Source: Ruegeria sp. ANG-S4 (GTDB taxonomy: Bacteria > Pseudomonadota > Alphaproteobacteria > Rhodobacterales > Rhodobacteraceae). From it: 64,000 bases of DNA. The stretch covers positions 115,304 through 179,303 of the forward strand of contig NZ_JWLK01000007.1 in the NCBI RefSeq assembly GCF_000814005.1, read 5' to 3'. The position numbers were made by a program, and so were the translations under genes. Shown here one piece after another: positions 9,292 to 18,528 of the stretch. Within the stretch, counting starts at the first letter, position 1, and each line of letters begins with the position of its first letter. A model generated the notes under the pieces. That model saw only the letters and a list, made by a program, of their open reading frames with translations. It did not search any database and had not been told where the DNA came from.

Positions 9292-10089
9292 ATGCTGCCG
9301 CGCGCAAACGGAGCGATTCGGCTGAGCGCCAAAAAACTGGGGCCAAAGTCGGTACTGGACGCCTTTCGTCAGTCCGGATCATACAAGTGCCTATTCCCGC
9401 GAACAGACGGCACTGCGTTGGACGCGGTTCTGCTGAATACGGCGGGCGGGATAACGGGCGGTGACTCGTTCAGGTTTCATGGACGTGCTGATGCCGACAC
9501 GATGTTGACGCTGACCACACAAGCTTGCGAACGTGTTTACCGTGCACCTAATGGACCTCCCGGTAAGGTCGTGAACCACGTGACGGTTGATGCTGGTGCC
9601 CGGCTGAACTGGCTGCCGCAAGAGACTATTCTATACAACGGGAGCGCCCTTGATCGTCGACTGCTGATAGAAATGGACGCAAATGCGTCCGTCTTGTTGG
9701 TCGAGCCTTTGGTTTATGGTCGCAGGGCCATGGGCGAGGTTCTGACGGACATCCGCCTGTGTGATCGGATCGAACTACGGCGGAGCGGCAAGGCTTTGTT
9801 TGCCGATGCGCTGCAATTCGACGGCGATTTGCAAGCCCACCTTTCGAAACCCAATATCGCCGATGGTGCCGGTGCAATGGCCTTGATTGTTTTTGCGTCA
9901 TCGACCGCCGAGGGGCAATTGGAAGTGGTGCGCGGACTGCTGCCCGAAAGTGCGGGCGTGAGCCTGATCCGCAGCGATCTGCTGGTCATTCGGATCCTGG
10001 CAGAAAGCAGTTTTGAATTGCGCAAGACCCTGATGCCGATCCTCAGGCAGTTGAACGACGACAATCTCCCTCGATGCTGGATGATCTGA
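9292..10089 (+). CDS. ureD: Urease accessory protein UreD
   Basis: 265-residue UreD/UreH-family chaperone that binds apo-urease and helps UreF and UreG deliver nickel. Family landmarks are KALFPR-like [31 protein letters not shown] and [11 protein letters not shown]. The start at ATG 9292 is the only start codon available before an in-frame stop at 9214-9216. It leaves a short leader ([11 protein letters not shown]), and the upstream DNA has no strong ribosome site, so translation may be weak. First gene of the rightward urease operon; ureA starts one base after its stop. Confidence 0.92.
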   Translation: MLPRANGAIRLSAKKLGPKSVLDAFRQSGSYKCLFPRTDGTALDAVLLNTAGGITGGDSFRFHGRADADTMLTLTTQACERVYRAPNGPPGKVVNHVTVDAGARLNWLPQETILYNGSALDRRLLIEMDANASVLLVEPLVYGRRAMGEVLTDIRLCDRIELRRSGKALFADALQFDGDLQAHLSKPNIADGAGAMALIVFASSTAEGQLEVVRGLLPESAGVSLIRSDLLVIRILAESSFELRKTLMPILRQLNDDNLPRCWMI

Positions 10090-10090
10090 C

Positions 10091-10393
10091 ATGAACCTCA
10101 CCCCACGCGAAAAAGATAAGCTGATGGTGGCCATGGCCGCCGAGGTAGCCCGCAAGCGGTTGGCGCGCGGCGTTAAACTCAATCACCCTGAGGCCATCGC
10201 TTTGATTACCGATGCGGTGGTCGAGGGGGCCCGTGATGGCCGTTCGGTCGCAGACATGATGCAGGCGGGCGCCGAGGTGATCACGCGCAGCCAATGCATG
10301 GAAGGTGTTCCCGAGATGATTCACGAGGTTCAGGTCGAGGCCACTTTTCCCGATGGCACCAAACTTGTGACCGTGCACAACCCAATTCGCTAA
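10091..10393 (+). CDS. ureA: Urease gamma subunit
   Basis: 100-residue structural subunit of urease, which hydrolyses urea to ammonia and carbamate. The standard opening [20 protein letters not shown] and the end [18 protein letters not shown] match the family, and length is exactly typical. Encoded one base after ureD. It is followed by a small gene before ureB, an arrangement that separates the usually adjacent ureA and ureB. Confidence 0.97.
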   Translation: MNLTPREKDKLMVAMAAEVARKRLARGVKLNHPEAIALITDAVVEGARDGRSVADMMQAGAEVITRSQCMEGVPEMIHEVQVEATFPDGTKLVTVHNPIR

Positions 10394-10412
10394 AAAGAGA
10401 AAAGGACTTCCG

Positions 10413-10574
10413 ATGACCCGCATGCTGTTTCCCGCCCTTGTTTTGTCCGGCCCGGCCATGGCGCATCAGGACGGCCATTTACACGCGCACAATGCGGATT
10501 ACGCTGCATTGGCCTTAGGGCTGGCAGCGTTCGCATTGATTGCGTCCGTTCTGATCTCGAAGCTGCCAAAATGA
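10413..10574 (+). CDS. His-rich single-pass membrane microprotein in the urease operon
   Basis: 53-residue gene between ureA and ureB, preceded by AAAGGA. The product begins [17 protein letters not shown], a likely signal peptide or short membrane anchor. It continues with a metal-binding-like stretch [12 protein letters not shown] (four His and two Asp in 12 residues) and a hydrophobic helix (about residues 30-47), and ends KLPK. Its stop overlaps the ureB start by four bases (ATGA), which argues strongly that it is translated. Function is unknown. Location and His content suggest nickel binding near the membrane, which is inference. Easily missed because of its length. Confidence 0.72.
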   Translation: MTRMLFPALVLSGPAMAHQDGHLHAHNADYAALALGLAAFALIASVLISKLPK

Positions 10575-10876
10575 TCCCCGGCCAGCTCTTTCCGGCTGCG
10601 GGTGAGATTACGCTCAACCCCGATGCAACCATCGTGACGCTGATGGTTGCCAATACCGGTGATCGTCCGGTGCAGGTGGGTTCACACTATCATTTTGCGG
10701 AAACAAATCCGGCGTTGGAATTTGATCGATCTGCTGCGCACGGAATGCGACTGGATATTGCCCCCGGAACGGCCGTTCGCTTTGAACCCGGGCAGGCCCG
10801 CGAAGTGAACCTTATCCCGATCAGTGGTGCGCGTCGGGTCTTTGGGTTCAATCAGAAAGTCATGGGGTCGCTCTGA
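10571..10876 (+). CDS. ureB: Urease beta subunit
   Basis: 101-residue structural subunit; begins [16 protein letters not shown] and carries [13 protein letters not shown] and [15 protein letters not shown], all canonical. Length is typical of the separate beta subunit found in most bacteria. The start overlaps the microprotein stop (ATGA) and its own stop overlaps the ureC start (TGATG), so stoichiometric co-translation with the alpha subunit is expected. Confidence 0.97.
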   Translation: MIPGQLFPAAGEITLNPDATIVTLMVANTGDRPVQVGSHYHFAETNPALEFDRSAAHGMRLDIAPGTAVRFEPGQAREVNLIPISGARRVFGFNQKVMGSL

Positions 10877-12636
10877 TGCCGGCACAAATAAAACGCTCTG
10901 ACTATGCCGCGATGTTCGGTCCCACGATCGGTGACAAACTGCGGCTTGCGGACACGGATCTGATCATCGAGGTTGAGCGTGACCTGACCGCCGAACGCGC
11001 AGGCGCGTCATCAACGGGCGGTCGCGGAGAAAATGCTCTGCTCTATGGTGAAGAGGTCAAATTCGGTGGCGGCAAAGTGATCCGCGACGGGATGGGGCAG
11101 TCGCAAGCCACGCGGGCGGCAGGGGCCGTTGATACCGTCATCACCAATGCTCTGATTGTGGACCACTCCGGCATTTACAAGGCGGATGTCGGTCTGAAGG
11201 ACGGGCGAATTGCAAAGATCGGCAAGGCCGGAAACCCGGATACGCAACCCGGCGTCGACATCATCATCGGACCGGGAACAGAGGCCATCGCTGGCGAAGG
11301 ACGCATTCTGACAGCGGGTGGTTTTGACAGCCACATCCATTTCATCTGCCCGCAACAGATAGAGGACGCACTGCATTCGGGGCTGACCACGATGCTGGGC
11401 GGCGGCACAGGCCCCGCGCATGGTACGCTGGCCACCACCTGCACGCCCGGGCCCTGGCATATTGGCCGGATGTTACAAGCCGCTGATGCGTTTCCCATGA
11501 ATCTGGCGTTTGCAGGCAAGGGAAATGCTTCGCTGCCCGACGCGCTGGAAGAACAGGTCAAAGCGGGGGCTTGTGCCCTGAAGCTGCATGAGGACTGGGG
11601 GACAACGCCCGCTGCGATTGATTGCTGTCTGTCCGTTGCTGATGCAATGGATGTCCAAGTGATGATCCACACGGACACACTGAACGAAAGCGGCTTTGTC
11701 GAGAACACGGTATCCGCCATGAAGGGCCGGACCATTCATGCCTTCCATACCGAAGGCGCAGGGGGTGGGCATGCCCCGGACATCATCAAAATCTGCGGCG
11801 AAGACCATGTGCTTCCGTCCTCGACCAACCCCACGCGGCCCTTTACCGTGAACACGGTCGAAGAGCATCTGGACATGTTGATGGTCTGTCATCACCTCGA
11901 CAAATCCATCCCCGAAGACGTGGCCTTTGCTGAAAGTCGCATTCGGCGCGAGACCATCGCGGCTGAGGATATCCTGCACGATATGGGCGCATTCAGTATC
12001 ATCGCCTCGGACAGTCAGGCGATGGGGCGCGTGGGCGAGGTTTTGATCCGTACGTGGCAAACAGCGGACAAGATGAAAAAGCAGCGCGGCCGCTTGCCCG
12101 AGGAAACCGGTGACAACGACAACCTGCGGGTGCGCCGCTATGTTGCGAAATACACGATAAACCCGGCGATTGCCCATGGTCTGAGCCATGAAATCGGCAG
12201 CATCGCGGAAGGCAAGCGCGCCGATTTGGTTCTGTGGAACCCGGCGTTCTTTGGCGTGAAGCCCGAGATGGTTCTTTTGGGCGGAACCATCGCATGTGCG
12301 CAGATGGGCGATCCGAATGCCTCGATCCCGACGCCGCAGCCGGTCTACAGCCGTGCGATGTTCGGTGCGTATGGGCGATCAGTGGAGAATTCAGCGATCA
12401 CTTTTGTTTCGGAGGCCGCATGGGCAGACGGCATCGGCGATGCGCTTGGATTGGCGAAACAAACGGTCGCCGTTCAAAATACCCGCAACATCGGCAAGCG
12501 CGATCTGGTGTTGAACGACGCAACACCGCAGATCGACGTCGACCCGGAAACCTACGAAGTGCGCGCAGATGGCGAATTGCTGACCTGCCAACCCGCCGAG
12601 GAACTGCCCATTGCGCAACGATATTTCCTGTTTTGA
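10876..12636 (+). CDS. ureC: Urease alpha (catalytic) subunit, with a short insertion
   Basis: 586-residue amidohydrolase that carries the di-nickel centre. The H-x-H metal pair is in [12 protein letters not shown], the carbamylated lysine in ALKLHEDWG, further ligands in [13 protein letters not shown] and [16 protein letters not shown], and the mobile-flap His region in [13 protein letters not shown]. The protein is about 17-20 residues longer than usual. The extra residues sit near positions 39-56 ([18 protein letters not shown]) between the [10 protein letters not shown] strand and [11 protein letters not shown], far from the active site. All active-site motifs remain, so activity is expected. 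Confidence 0.96.
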   Translation: MPAQIKRSDYAAMFGPTIGDKLRLADTDLIIEVERDLTAERAGASSTGGRGENALLYGEEVKFGGGKVIRDGMGQSQATRAAGAVDTVITNALIVDHSGIYKADVGLKDGRIAKIGKAGNPDTQPGVDIIIGPGTEAIAGEGRILTAGGFDSHIHFICPQQIEDALHSGLTTMLGGGTGPAHGTLATTCTPGPWHIGRMLQAADAFPMNLAFAGKGNASLPDALEEQVKAGACALKLHEDWGTTPAAIDCCLSVADAMDVQVMIHTDTLNESGFVENTVSAMKGRTIHAFHTEGAGGGHAPDIIKICGEDHVLPSSTNPTRPFTVNTVEEHLDMLMVCHHLDKSIPEDVAFAESRIRRETIAAEDILHDMGAFSIIASDSQAMGRVGEVLIRTWQTADKMKKQRGRLPEETGDNDNLRVRRYVAKYTINPAIAHGLSHEIGSIAEGKRADLVLWNPAFFGVKPEMVLLGGTIACAQMGDPNASIPTPQPVYSRAMFGAYGRSVENSAITFVSEAAWADGIGDALGLAKQTVAVQNTRNIGKRDLVLNDATPQIDVDPETYEVRADGELLTCQPAEELPIAQRYFLF

Positions 12637-12766
12637 CCAAATGTTGTGCTGCATTGCAGCAAGCGCAATGCAGCCATGTTCCATAGCCCACTACTAAACG
12701 AGATGAAAATGAGGATATATGAAAACCAAGGGAGGACCATTCCAACTCGAGGGTTAGAGAGTCCTT

Positions 12767-12991
12767 ATGGCACATTCAGTTCAACACACGCAGACCGGCA
12801 TTTCTGTCTTTGGTCTTCTTCGGTCAGTCGGATCATCCATTTTTTCGGCTTTGATAAGCCTGGCAGAAGCTCAGTCGCGGGTTCGGAAAATTCAATACCT
12901 GCAGTCACTGAGCGATCAGGAACTGGCGGAACGCGGCATCAAACGCGAGCGGATCGTGCATCACGTCTTTGCCGACAGCATGGCGTTCTGA
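12767..12991 (+). CDS. DUF1127 small protein between ureC and ureE
   Basis: 74-residue protein whose C-terminal half matches the DUF1127 (YjiS-like) pattern: a short amphipathic segment followed by LQSLSDQELAERGIKRERI and an HHVF end. DUF1127 proteins are small, Arg-rich and often RNA-associated or stress-linked in alphaproteobacteria. The N-terminal half (TGISVFGLLRSVGSSIFSAL) is hydrophobic. It is preceded by a 130-base gap with a GGGAGGA purine tract at 12731, so it may have its own promoter. It ends 34 bases before ureE. No known urease role; co-transcription with ureE is inferred from position. Confidence 0.72.
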   Translation: MAHSVQHTQTGISVFGLLRSVGSSIFSALISLAEAQSRVRKIQYLQSLSDQELAERGIKRERIVHHVFADSMAF

Positions 12992-13025
12992 GCCAAAAGA
13001 TATTGTGCACAGAGGGGGTGAGCCC

Positions 13026-13478
13026 ATGAACGCCCCCCTTTGCGCAGCGCGTCGCTATTCCGACCACTTTCACGTCGAGCCATCGGATCATCTGTCCTTG
13101 ACGTATGACCAAAGGTTTTTGCGCCGCAAGGTTCTGACGTGCGAGGGCGGAGAGCAAATCCTTGTTGATCTCAGCCAGACCATGTCGCTGGATCACGGCG
13201 GTGCGCTGATCCTTGAAGATGGGCGCTTTATCGAAATTCAGGCGGCGCCGGAAACTCTGCTGGAAGTTACCGGACCTGATCTGACACGTATTGCCTGGCA
13301 TATCGGCAACAGGCACACACCGTGTCAGGTGGAACAGGATCGTCTGTTGATCCAAGTGGATCATGTCATTCGCGACATGCTGGATAAATTGGGAGCGAAG
13401 ACCCGCGAAGTCGTCGAGCCCTTTACGCCGGAAGGTGGCGCATATGGCCACGGCAGGACCCATGGTCACGCCCACTGA
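13026..13478 (+). CDS. ureE: Urease accessory protein UreE (nickel metallochaperone)
   Basis: 150-residue nickel chaperone. The start at 13026 (MNAPLCAARRYSDH) has a purine-rich GAGGGGGTGAG site just upstream; an in-frame ATG at 12969 would overlap the DUF1127 gene. The peptide-binding N-terminal domain is followed by the metal-binding domain with AWHIGNRHTPCQV (family GNRHxP motif), then a His tail [10 protein letters not shown]. The tail is shorter than in Klebsiella. The last 35 bases overlap the start of ureF. Confidence 0.93.
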   Translation: MNAPLCAARRYSDHFHVEPSDHLSLTYDQRFLRRKVLTCEGGEQILVDLSQTMSLDHGGALILEDGRFIEIQAAPETLLEVTGPDLTRIAWHIGNRHTPCQVEQDRLLIQVDHVIRDMLDKLGAKTREVVEPFTPEGGAYGHGRTHGHAH

Positions 13479-14115
13479 CGCCGATATCCTGACCCTGACG
13501 CAATGGTTGTCTCCCGCCTATCCGATCGGCGGGTTCGCCTATTCGCACGGGCTGGAATGGGCAATTGATTGCGGCGACGTATCGAGCGCCGCCGATGTTC
13601 AGGGCTGGATCGAAGACGTCGTAAAATATGGCACGGGATGGAATGACTGCCTGTTTCTTTTTGCGGCCTTCGGTGCTGTGACCGGCGACGAGGTTGCGGA
13701 AATTGACGCCCAAGCCTGTGCATTCTGTGCCTCTGCCGAGCGTCTCAAGGAAACACAATTGCTGGGGCAGGCGTTTTGCGATGTCACGGCAGAGGTTTGG
13801 TCGCTGGATTTGTTCCAATTGACTTATCCGGTTGCCGTCGGTGTGGCGGCGCGCATGCAGAACTTGCCGGTCGCGCTGACGGCAAAGCTGTTTCTGCAAG
13901 GGTTCATGGGCAATCTGGTTGCCTGTGCAACGCGGTTGGTTCCTTTGGGGCAAACAGAAAGCCAACGCCTTATTCGAAAGATGACGCCTGTCTGCGCTTC
14001 GGTCGCAGAAGAAGCGATGAATGCCGATCTGAATGATCTGCGGTCCACGACGTTTTTGCCGGACATAGCTTCGATGAGGCACGAGACACAATATTCGAGG
14101 ATATTCAGAACATGA
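13444..14115 (+). CDS. ureF: Urease accessory protein UreF
   Basis: 223-residue accessory protein that bridges UreD-urease and UreG. The family opening [21 protein letters not shown] is clear. The start at 13444 is preceded by GGAAGG at good spacing; ATG at 13462 ([10 protein letters not shown]) is an alternative, giving 217 residues. Overlaps ureE by 35 bases and ureG by four (ATGA), so the three late accessory genes are a translationally coupled unit. Confidence 0.92.
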   Translation: MATAGPMVTPTDADILTLTQWLSPAYPIGGFAYSHGLEWAIDCGDVSSAADVQGWIEDVVKYGTGWNDCLFLFAAFGAVTGDEVAEIDAQACAFCASAERLKETQLLGQAFCDVTAEVWSLDLFQLTYPVAVGVAARMQNLPVALTAKLFLQGFMGNLVACATRLVPLGQTESQRLIRKMTPVCASVAEEAMNADLNDLRSTTFLPDIASMRHETQYSRIFRT

Positions 14116-14765
14116 ACAGCATGAACGGACCGTTGCGCGTGGGTATTGGCGGACCAGTCGGCGCTGGTAAGACAACTTTGACGGCTGCACTTTCCGAAGC
14201 ATTGCGAGACAAGGTTTCGCTGGGTGTGATTACCAACGATATCTATACGCGCGAAGATGCCGAAGAACTGATGCGACAGCAGATTCTGCCGCAAGACCGC
14301 ATCATCGGTGTCGAGACCGGCGGTTGTCCGCACACCGCGATCCGCGAAGATGCCTCGATAAACCTTGCTGCGGTCGCAGAGATGCAAACGCGCCATCCGG
14401 ATGTCGAGGTTGTTCTGATCGAAAGCGGTGGGGATAATCTGTCAGCCACCTTCAGCCCCGAGCTGGCGGACGTAACACTCTACGTGATTGACGTAGCCGC
14501 TGGGGAAGAGATACCCCGCAAAGGCGGACCCGCGATCACGAAATCCGATGTGCTGATCATCAACAAAACCGACCTCGCCCCGTATGTGGGCGCGTCGCTT
14601 GAGGTGATGGAAAGGGACGCAACACGAATGCGAAACGGTCGCCCCTTTGTGTTCACTGCGCTGCGCCACCGTCAGGGCGTAGCTGCGATAGTCGATCTTT
14701 TGGCCCAGATCGGCGGGCTCGACCTGAACGGTGCAGTGGCGCCCTCGCATCACGCGGCAGTCTAG
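14112..14765 (+). CDS. ureG: Urease accessory GTPase UreG
   Basis: 217-residue SIMIBI-class GTPase that couples GTP hydrolysis to nickel insertion. P-loop GPVGAGKTT near residues 14-22, the C-P-H nickel motif in [13 protein letters not shown], the [16 protein letters not shown] switch region and the NKTD base-recognition motif are all present. Last gene of the urease operon. Its stop shares the CTAG sequence at 14762-14765 with the stop of the converging aminotransferase gene, so there is no room for a normal terminator. Confidence 0.96.
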   Translation: MNSMNGPLRVGIGGPVGAGKTTLTAALSEALRDKVSLGVITNDIYTREDAEELMRQQILPQDRIIGVETGGCPHTAIREDASINLAAVAEMQTRHPDVEVVLIESGGDNLSATFSPELADVTLYVIDVAAGEEIPRKGGPAITKSDVLIINKTDLAPYVGASLEVMERDATRMRNGRPFVFTALRHRQGVAAIVDLLAQIGGLDLNGAVAPSHHAAV

Positions 14766-16039
14766 GCCGCTTGCAAGGCCTCCACGGCAAATTGAACAGC
14801 CTTGCGGGTGTGCTCCAGATCCTCCTCGGTCACTGCCAGCGAGGGATAGAGTTTCCCTGGTGCTTTGAAGATGCCGTTTGCCCTAAGAACAGAATTATAC
14901 TGTGCGTTTCGGGCCGGATCGTCATGAGCGGCACTTCGGTAGTCGCGGCAGGTTTGGCCCGTAAAGTAGATATCGAACAGCGTTTCATCGCCGCAAATCT
15001 GGTGGGCAATTCCGGCGTCGTTCAGGGCATGAGATTGAAGGTCCTGTAATGTGCGACCGATAGACCGCAAATGATCATAGGTTCCATCGCGTGCCAAAAC
15101 CTCCATCGTTTTCAGTCCAGCGGCGGCCGCGACGGGATTTCCTGACAGAGTGCCAAGCTGCATCAACCACTTGTCGGCCCCGACTTGACCTTTATCGAAG
15201 TGTTGCATGATCTCGGCGCTTGCCCCCAGCGCAGCCAGCGGGAACCCGCCGCCAATGATTTTTCCGAGCGTACAGATATCGGGCGTCACTCCATATCGCT
15301 CCTGCGCGCCACCATAAGCCAGCCGGAAGCCGGTGACGATTTCGTCGAAAATAAGCAGAACATCGTTCTGGTCGCAAAGGTCGCGCAGACCCTGAAGATA
15401 GCCGGGCTCAGCAGGAATGATGCGCTGCAAAGGTTCAACGATGATGGCGGCGACGTCCTTGTTTTCCGCAAGCAATGCAGAGACGGCTTCAAGATCGTTG
15501 AACGGGGCGATCAACATCTGATCCGCGACGCCTTGGGGAATCCCGGCACTGTCCGGCACAGCCTGGGGAAAGTTAACGCGCTTGGCAGGCGCCAGACTCA
15601 TCTGCGCTTCGGCGCTCATACCGTGGTAACCGCCTTCGAACTTCAGGATTTTGTCGCTCCCGGTATAGGCGCGGGCCAGACGGATCGCATACATGTCGGC
15701 CTCGCCACCCGATGCGACAAACCGCACCTGCTCGCAGCAGGGCACGGCCTCGATGATTGCCTCGGCCAATTCGATCCCTTTGCTGTTATTGGCAAAAAAC
15801 GTCATTCCTTTGGGTAGTTGCTCCAGGACGGCTTCCATCACCTCTGGGTGGCCGTGACCCAACAACATCGGTCCCGAACCGATCAGGTAGTCGATGTATT
15901 CTTTGCCGTCTTCGTCCCAGACGTGGCTGCCTTCGCCGCGTGCGATTATGATGCCCGGGTCGAAGTTGCCAAATCCGCCTGCGGGTAGAACCTGTTGGGC
16001 ACGGGCGATCCATTCGGGTTGAGTATTGATTTTCAGCAT
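14762..16039 (-). CDS. HemL-type class III aminotransferase
   Basis: 425-residue PLP enzyme of the glutamate-1-semialdehyde aminomutase/class III aminotransferase group. The cofactor lysine is in [17 protein letters not shown], with the Asp ligand in [12 protein letters not shown] and the [18 protein letters not shown] opening. Start at 16039 is chosen because it falls two bases after the stop of the upstream enolase gene and removes 12 unrelated residues. It is not likely to be the haem gene because it closes a catabolic operon. Substrate is unknown: an amino acid or semialdehyde released from the betaine-like compound is the reasonable guess. Confidence 0.85.
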   Translation of the reverse strand: MLKINTQPEWIARAQQVLPAGGFGNFDPGIIIARGEGSHVWDEDGKEYIDYLIGSGPMLLGHGHPEVMEAVLEQLPKGMTFFANNSKGIELAEAIIEAVPCCEQVRFVASGGEADMYAIRLARAYTGSDKILKFEGGYHGMSAEAQMSLAPAKRVNFPQAVPDSAGIPQGVADQMLIAPFNDLEAVSALLAENKDVAAIIVEPLQRIIPAEPGYLQGLRDLCDQNDVLLIFDEIVTGFRLAYGGAQERYGVTPDICTLGKIIGGGFPLAALGASAEIMQHFDKGQVGADKWLMQLGTLSGNPVAAAAGLKTMEVLARDGTYDHLRSIGRTLQDLQSHALNDAGIAHQICGDETLFDIYFTGQTCRDYRSAAHDDPARNAQYNSVLRANGIFKAPGKLYPSLAVTEEDLEHTRKAVQFAVEALQAA

Positions 16040-16040
16040 C

Positions 16041-17144
16041 TCAAACGATCTCCAAAATCGGGGAACCAAGCACATTTGGGTCTGGTGTTACGCCCAACCC
16101 CGGACCTTCGGGTGGTGCGATCCGACCATTTTCACGGTTTGGCGCATCCGGGCAGAGTCGCGGTGACACATAGGACGACAGATCGCAGGTGTTTAGCAAC
16201 GAGCCCTGCGGTGTCGAGGCTGCGAAATGCAGCGAAGCTGCCGTCACGATGTCTGATCCCCACGTGCATTCGGCGCAAATCTCGGCCCCCAAATGTACGG
16301 TCAAATCCCGCGCCCGGCGCATCGCGGACAAGCCGCCGAACTTTGACAGTTTCAAAGCAACGGCATCCAGGCAACCCAACTCGTGCGCGTGCAAGAGAGA
16401 GGCAAGGTCATGGGCGTTCTCGTCGATTTTCATGGGCAGACCTGTGGCCTGACGCACGGCGGCGCAGTCTTCCAGAGTTTTGCAGGGCTGTTCCAGCATG
16501 ACATCAAGATGGGCCACGGCACGCCCGGTGCGAGTTGCCTGCAGTCGCGACGCCCCACAATTCCAGTCGCCGTATACCAGCGGTCCGGACCCAACGGCCT
16601 CCCGAACCTTGATCAGGCGCTCGGCATCCGCCTGCCAGTCGCCTTCGACGCCCAATTTGACCTGAAACTGCCGAATGCCCGTCTGATACGCGGCCTGAGC
16701 GATCCGCGCCATCTCATCCGGTGCGATGCAGGTTATCGAGTGATAAAGGGGCATGTCTTTCCGCGTGCGCCCACCCAGCAGGGCATAAACCGGTTGGCCC
16801 GTTGCCTGCCCGAACAGGTCCCACAGCGCGAGGTCGACAATTGACTTGGCATAGCGATGGCCCTGCAAAAAACCGTCGAGCTTGCGCATCGGTGCATCGA
16901 CGCCAAACGGAGAAATACCCAGAATCTCCGGCCCCATTTCAGTGATCGCGGCTGGCACGCCACCGGCATAAGCAGGCAAATAATTCGGGATGGGACACAC
17001 CTCGCCCCACCCTTTGAGCCCGGTATCCGTTTCAAGGCACAAGACCTGAGACGTCACCGTTGCGCAGGTTTTGCCTTCGGCCATGCGATAGGTCTCATGA
17101 CTGGTCAAGTCCACGGACCAAAGGGTTATCTTGGTAATTTTCAT
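16041..17144 (-). CDS. Enolase-superfamily (MR/MLE) enzyme, copy 1
   Basis: 367-residue mandelate-racemase/muconate-lactonizing-type enzyme. The capping domain opens MKITKITLWSVDL. The barrel carries a single Lys at the K-x-K position (QFQVKLG), metal ligands D in YGDWN, E in MLEQP and E in KIDEN, and the second catalytic Lys in KLSKFGG. One catalytic Lys on each face fits 1,1-proton transfer (epimerase/racemase) or dehydration of a proline-type substrate, as in HpbD (hydroxyproline betaine 2-epimerase) of Pelagibaca. Overlaps the next enolase gene by four bases. Exact substrate cannot be read. Confidence 0.88.
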   Translation of the reverse strand: MKITKITLWSVDLTSHETYRMAEGKTCATVTSQVLCLETDTGLKGWGEVCPIPNYLPAYAGGVPAAITEMGPEILGISPFGVDAPMRKLDGFLQGHRYAKSIVDLALWDLFGQATGQPVYALLGGRTRKDMPLYHSITCIAPDEMARIAQAAYQTGIRQFQVKLGVEGDWQADAERLIKVREAVGSGPLVYGDWNCGASRLQATRTGRAVAHLDVMLEQPCKTLEDCAAVRQATGLPMKIDENAHDLASLLHAHELGCLDAVALKLSKFGGLSAMRRARDLTVHLGAEICAECTWGSDIVTAASLHFAASTPQGSLLNTCDLSSYVSPRLCPDAPNRENGRIAPPEGPGLGVTPDPNVLGSPILEIV

Positions 17145-18247
17145 TGATACGCTCCGACCGGATACCCCAACGCGTCTTCGTCGGGATGCACACCGAGCCC
17201 CGGTGCCTCGGGCAGGTGCAGGTGCCCATCGACATTGCGTGGTCCGCGACCTCCGGCGATGTCGACGGTGATCATATCCTGACAGGCCCAAACAGCATGG
17301 CAATTGTCATCGGGAACCGTTGCGGCCAGATGCAACGCCTCGGTATCCGCCAAAACGGTACCGCCTGTTGCCATCACAAACATGTCGATGCCATGCGCCA
17401 ATGCCATGTCCCGCAGTCGGGCCGCTTTGGTCAATCCGCCTACGCGGTTCAGCTTGATACCAAAGACCTCGGCCAATCCGTCACGTGCTATTCTTGCGCC
17501 GTCCTGTAAAGTCACAAGGCTTTCGTCCACTGAAACCGGCGATGCATGACGACCGGAAATCGCAGCGATATCGTCCAGTGTTTCACATGGTTGCTCGAAG
17601 ATCACATTCATGTCTTCGCACGCGCTCATGACCCGCAGGGCCTGCTGACGTGTCCAGCCGCGGTTGACGTCGTACAGGACGATTTCACCGGATTTCCGCA
17701 GGCTCTCGACATCACGAACCCGCGCAATGTCGCGTTCAACATCACCACCGATCTTGACGGAATGCGCGATGTAGCCTCTTTGCCGGTAGCGCTCCATCAC
17801 TGTCCGGGTTTCTTCGACGGTTTTCGCACCGACCGAGGATGCAATCGGGCGCGGTGTCCTTGATCCGCCCCCCATCAGATCAGCAATCGGCACGCCCGCA
17901 GCCTGACCGGCGATGTCCCAGCACGCCATGTCGATTGGGCTTTTGGCATAAAGATGCCCGGGCAGCGCAAGGTCCATCGCGCGTTCCACGTCCAGTACCC
18001 GGCGCGGATCAAGCCCCATAAGGAACGGTGCCATCGTTTCGATGCCAACTCGAATGCCCGGCCCGTGGGCGGGAACATAGGTATGGCCCCACGGTGTACC
18101 TTCACCCCAACCCGTCAAGCCGGCGTCGGTTTCGACTTTCACCAATGTCGCGTCCAGGGTCTCAAACTTCAGCCGGCCACCGGACAGCCAATATGGATAT
18201 TCCAACGGCAAATCGATTTGATAGACCGAAATCCGTATAATCTTCAT
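17141..18247 (-). CDS. Enolase-superfamily (MR/MLE) enzyme, copy 2
   Basis: 368-residue paralogue of the neighbouring enolase enzymes. The motifs are HSVKIGG (first Lys), LYDVNRGW (metal Asp, with Asn), IFEQPCET and VDESL (metal Glu pair) and GIKLNRVGGL (second Lys). The capping loop TGWGEGTPWGHTYVPAHG resembles that of HpbD, the 4-hydroxyproline betaine epimerase, as I recall it. The short overlaps with both neighbours (four bases each) put it in a tightly coupled operon with a cupin and dddQ. Epimerase or dehydratase of a cyclic betaine/imino acid is the inferred activity. Confidence 0.88.
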   Translation of the reverse strand: MKIIRISVYQIDLPLEYPYWLSGGRLKFETLDATLVKVETDAGLTGWGEGTPWGHTYVPAHGPGIRVGIETMAPFLMGLDPRRVLDVERAMDLALPGHLYAKSPIDMACWDIAGQAAGVPIADLMGGGSRTPRPIASSVGAKTVEETRTVMERYRQRGYIAHSVKIGGDVERDIARVRDVESLRKSGEIVLYDVNRGWTRQQALRVMSACEDMNVIFEQPCETLDDIAAISGRHASPVSVDESLVTLQDGARIARDGLAEVFGIKLNRVGGLTKAARLRDMALAHGIDMFVMATGGTVLADTEALHLAATVPDDNCHAVWACQDMITVDIAGGRGPRNVDGHLHLPEAPGLGVHPDEDALGYPVGAYQ

Positions 18248-18528
18248 TTCAATTCAACCTCAACAAACGACATGGGCGCGTCACCCGCGTTAATCACATT
18301 ATGCTCGACGCCTTTGTCGCGGCGATAGGCGGTGCCGGCAGGCACGGTAACTTCGTTTTCCGAACCATCAGGCAGTTCCAATCGCATATGGCAATCAGTC
18401 ACCGCCGTTATGACGTAATCCAGCGCATGGCGGTGCCATCCGGTCTCGGCGCCGGGTGCGAAATCGAACCGCGTGACCCGTACGCGGGCGTCGTCAATTA
18501 TTTCGGTCGCTACAGCCTTTTGTCTCAT
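18244..18528 (-). CDS. Small single-domain cupin
   Basis: 94-residue cupin. The first metal motif reads GWHRHALDYVITAVTD, with His-x-His where the family has G-x5-H-x-H, and the second motif region is KGVEHNVINAG with the third His. Such stand-alone cupins bind one divalent metal and include isomerases and dioxygenases. It lies between two enolase-family genes with four-base overlaps on both sides, so it works in the same pathway. It is distinct from the DddQ cupin encoded one gene upstream. Reaction unknown. Confidence 0.8.
   Translation of the reverse strand: MRQKAVATEIIDDARVRVTRFDFAPGAETGWHRHALDYVITAVTDCHMRLELPDGSENEVTVPAGTAYRRDKGVEHNVINAGDAPMSFVEVELK

Noticed and set aside
14762..16039. 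Haem biosynthesis gene hemL
   Set aside because: It terminates a coupled catabolic operon and is only generally similar to glutamate-1-semialdehyde aminomutase.
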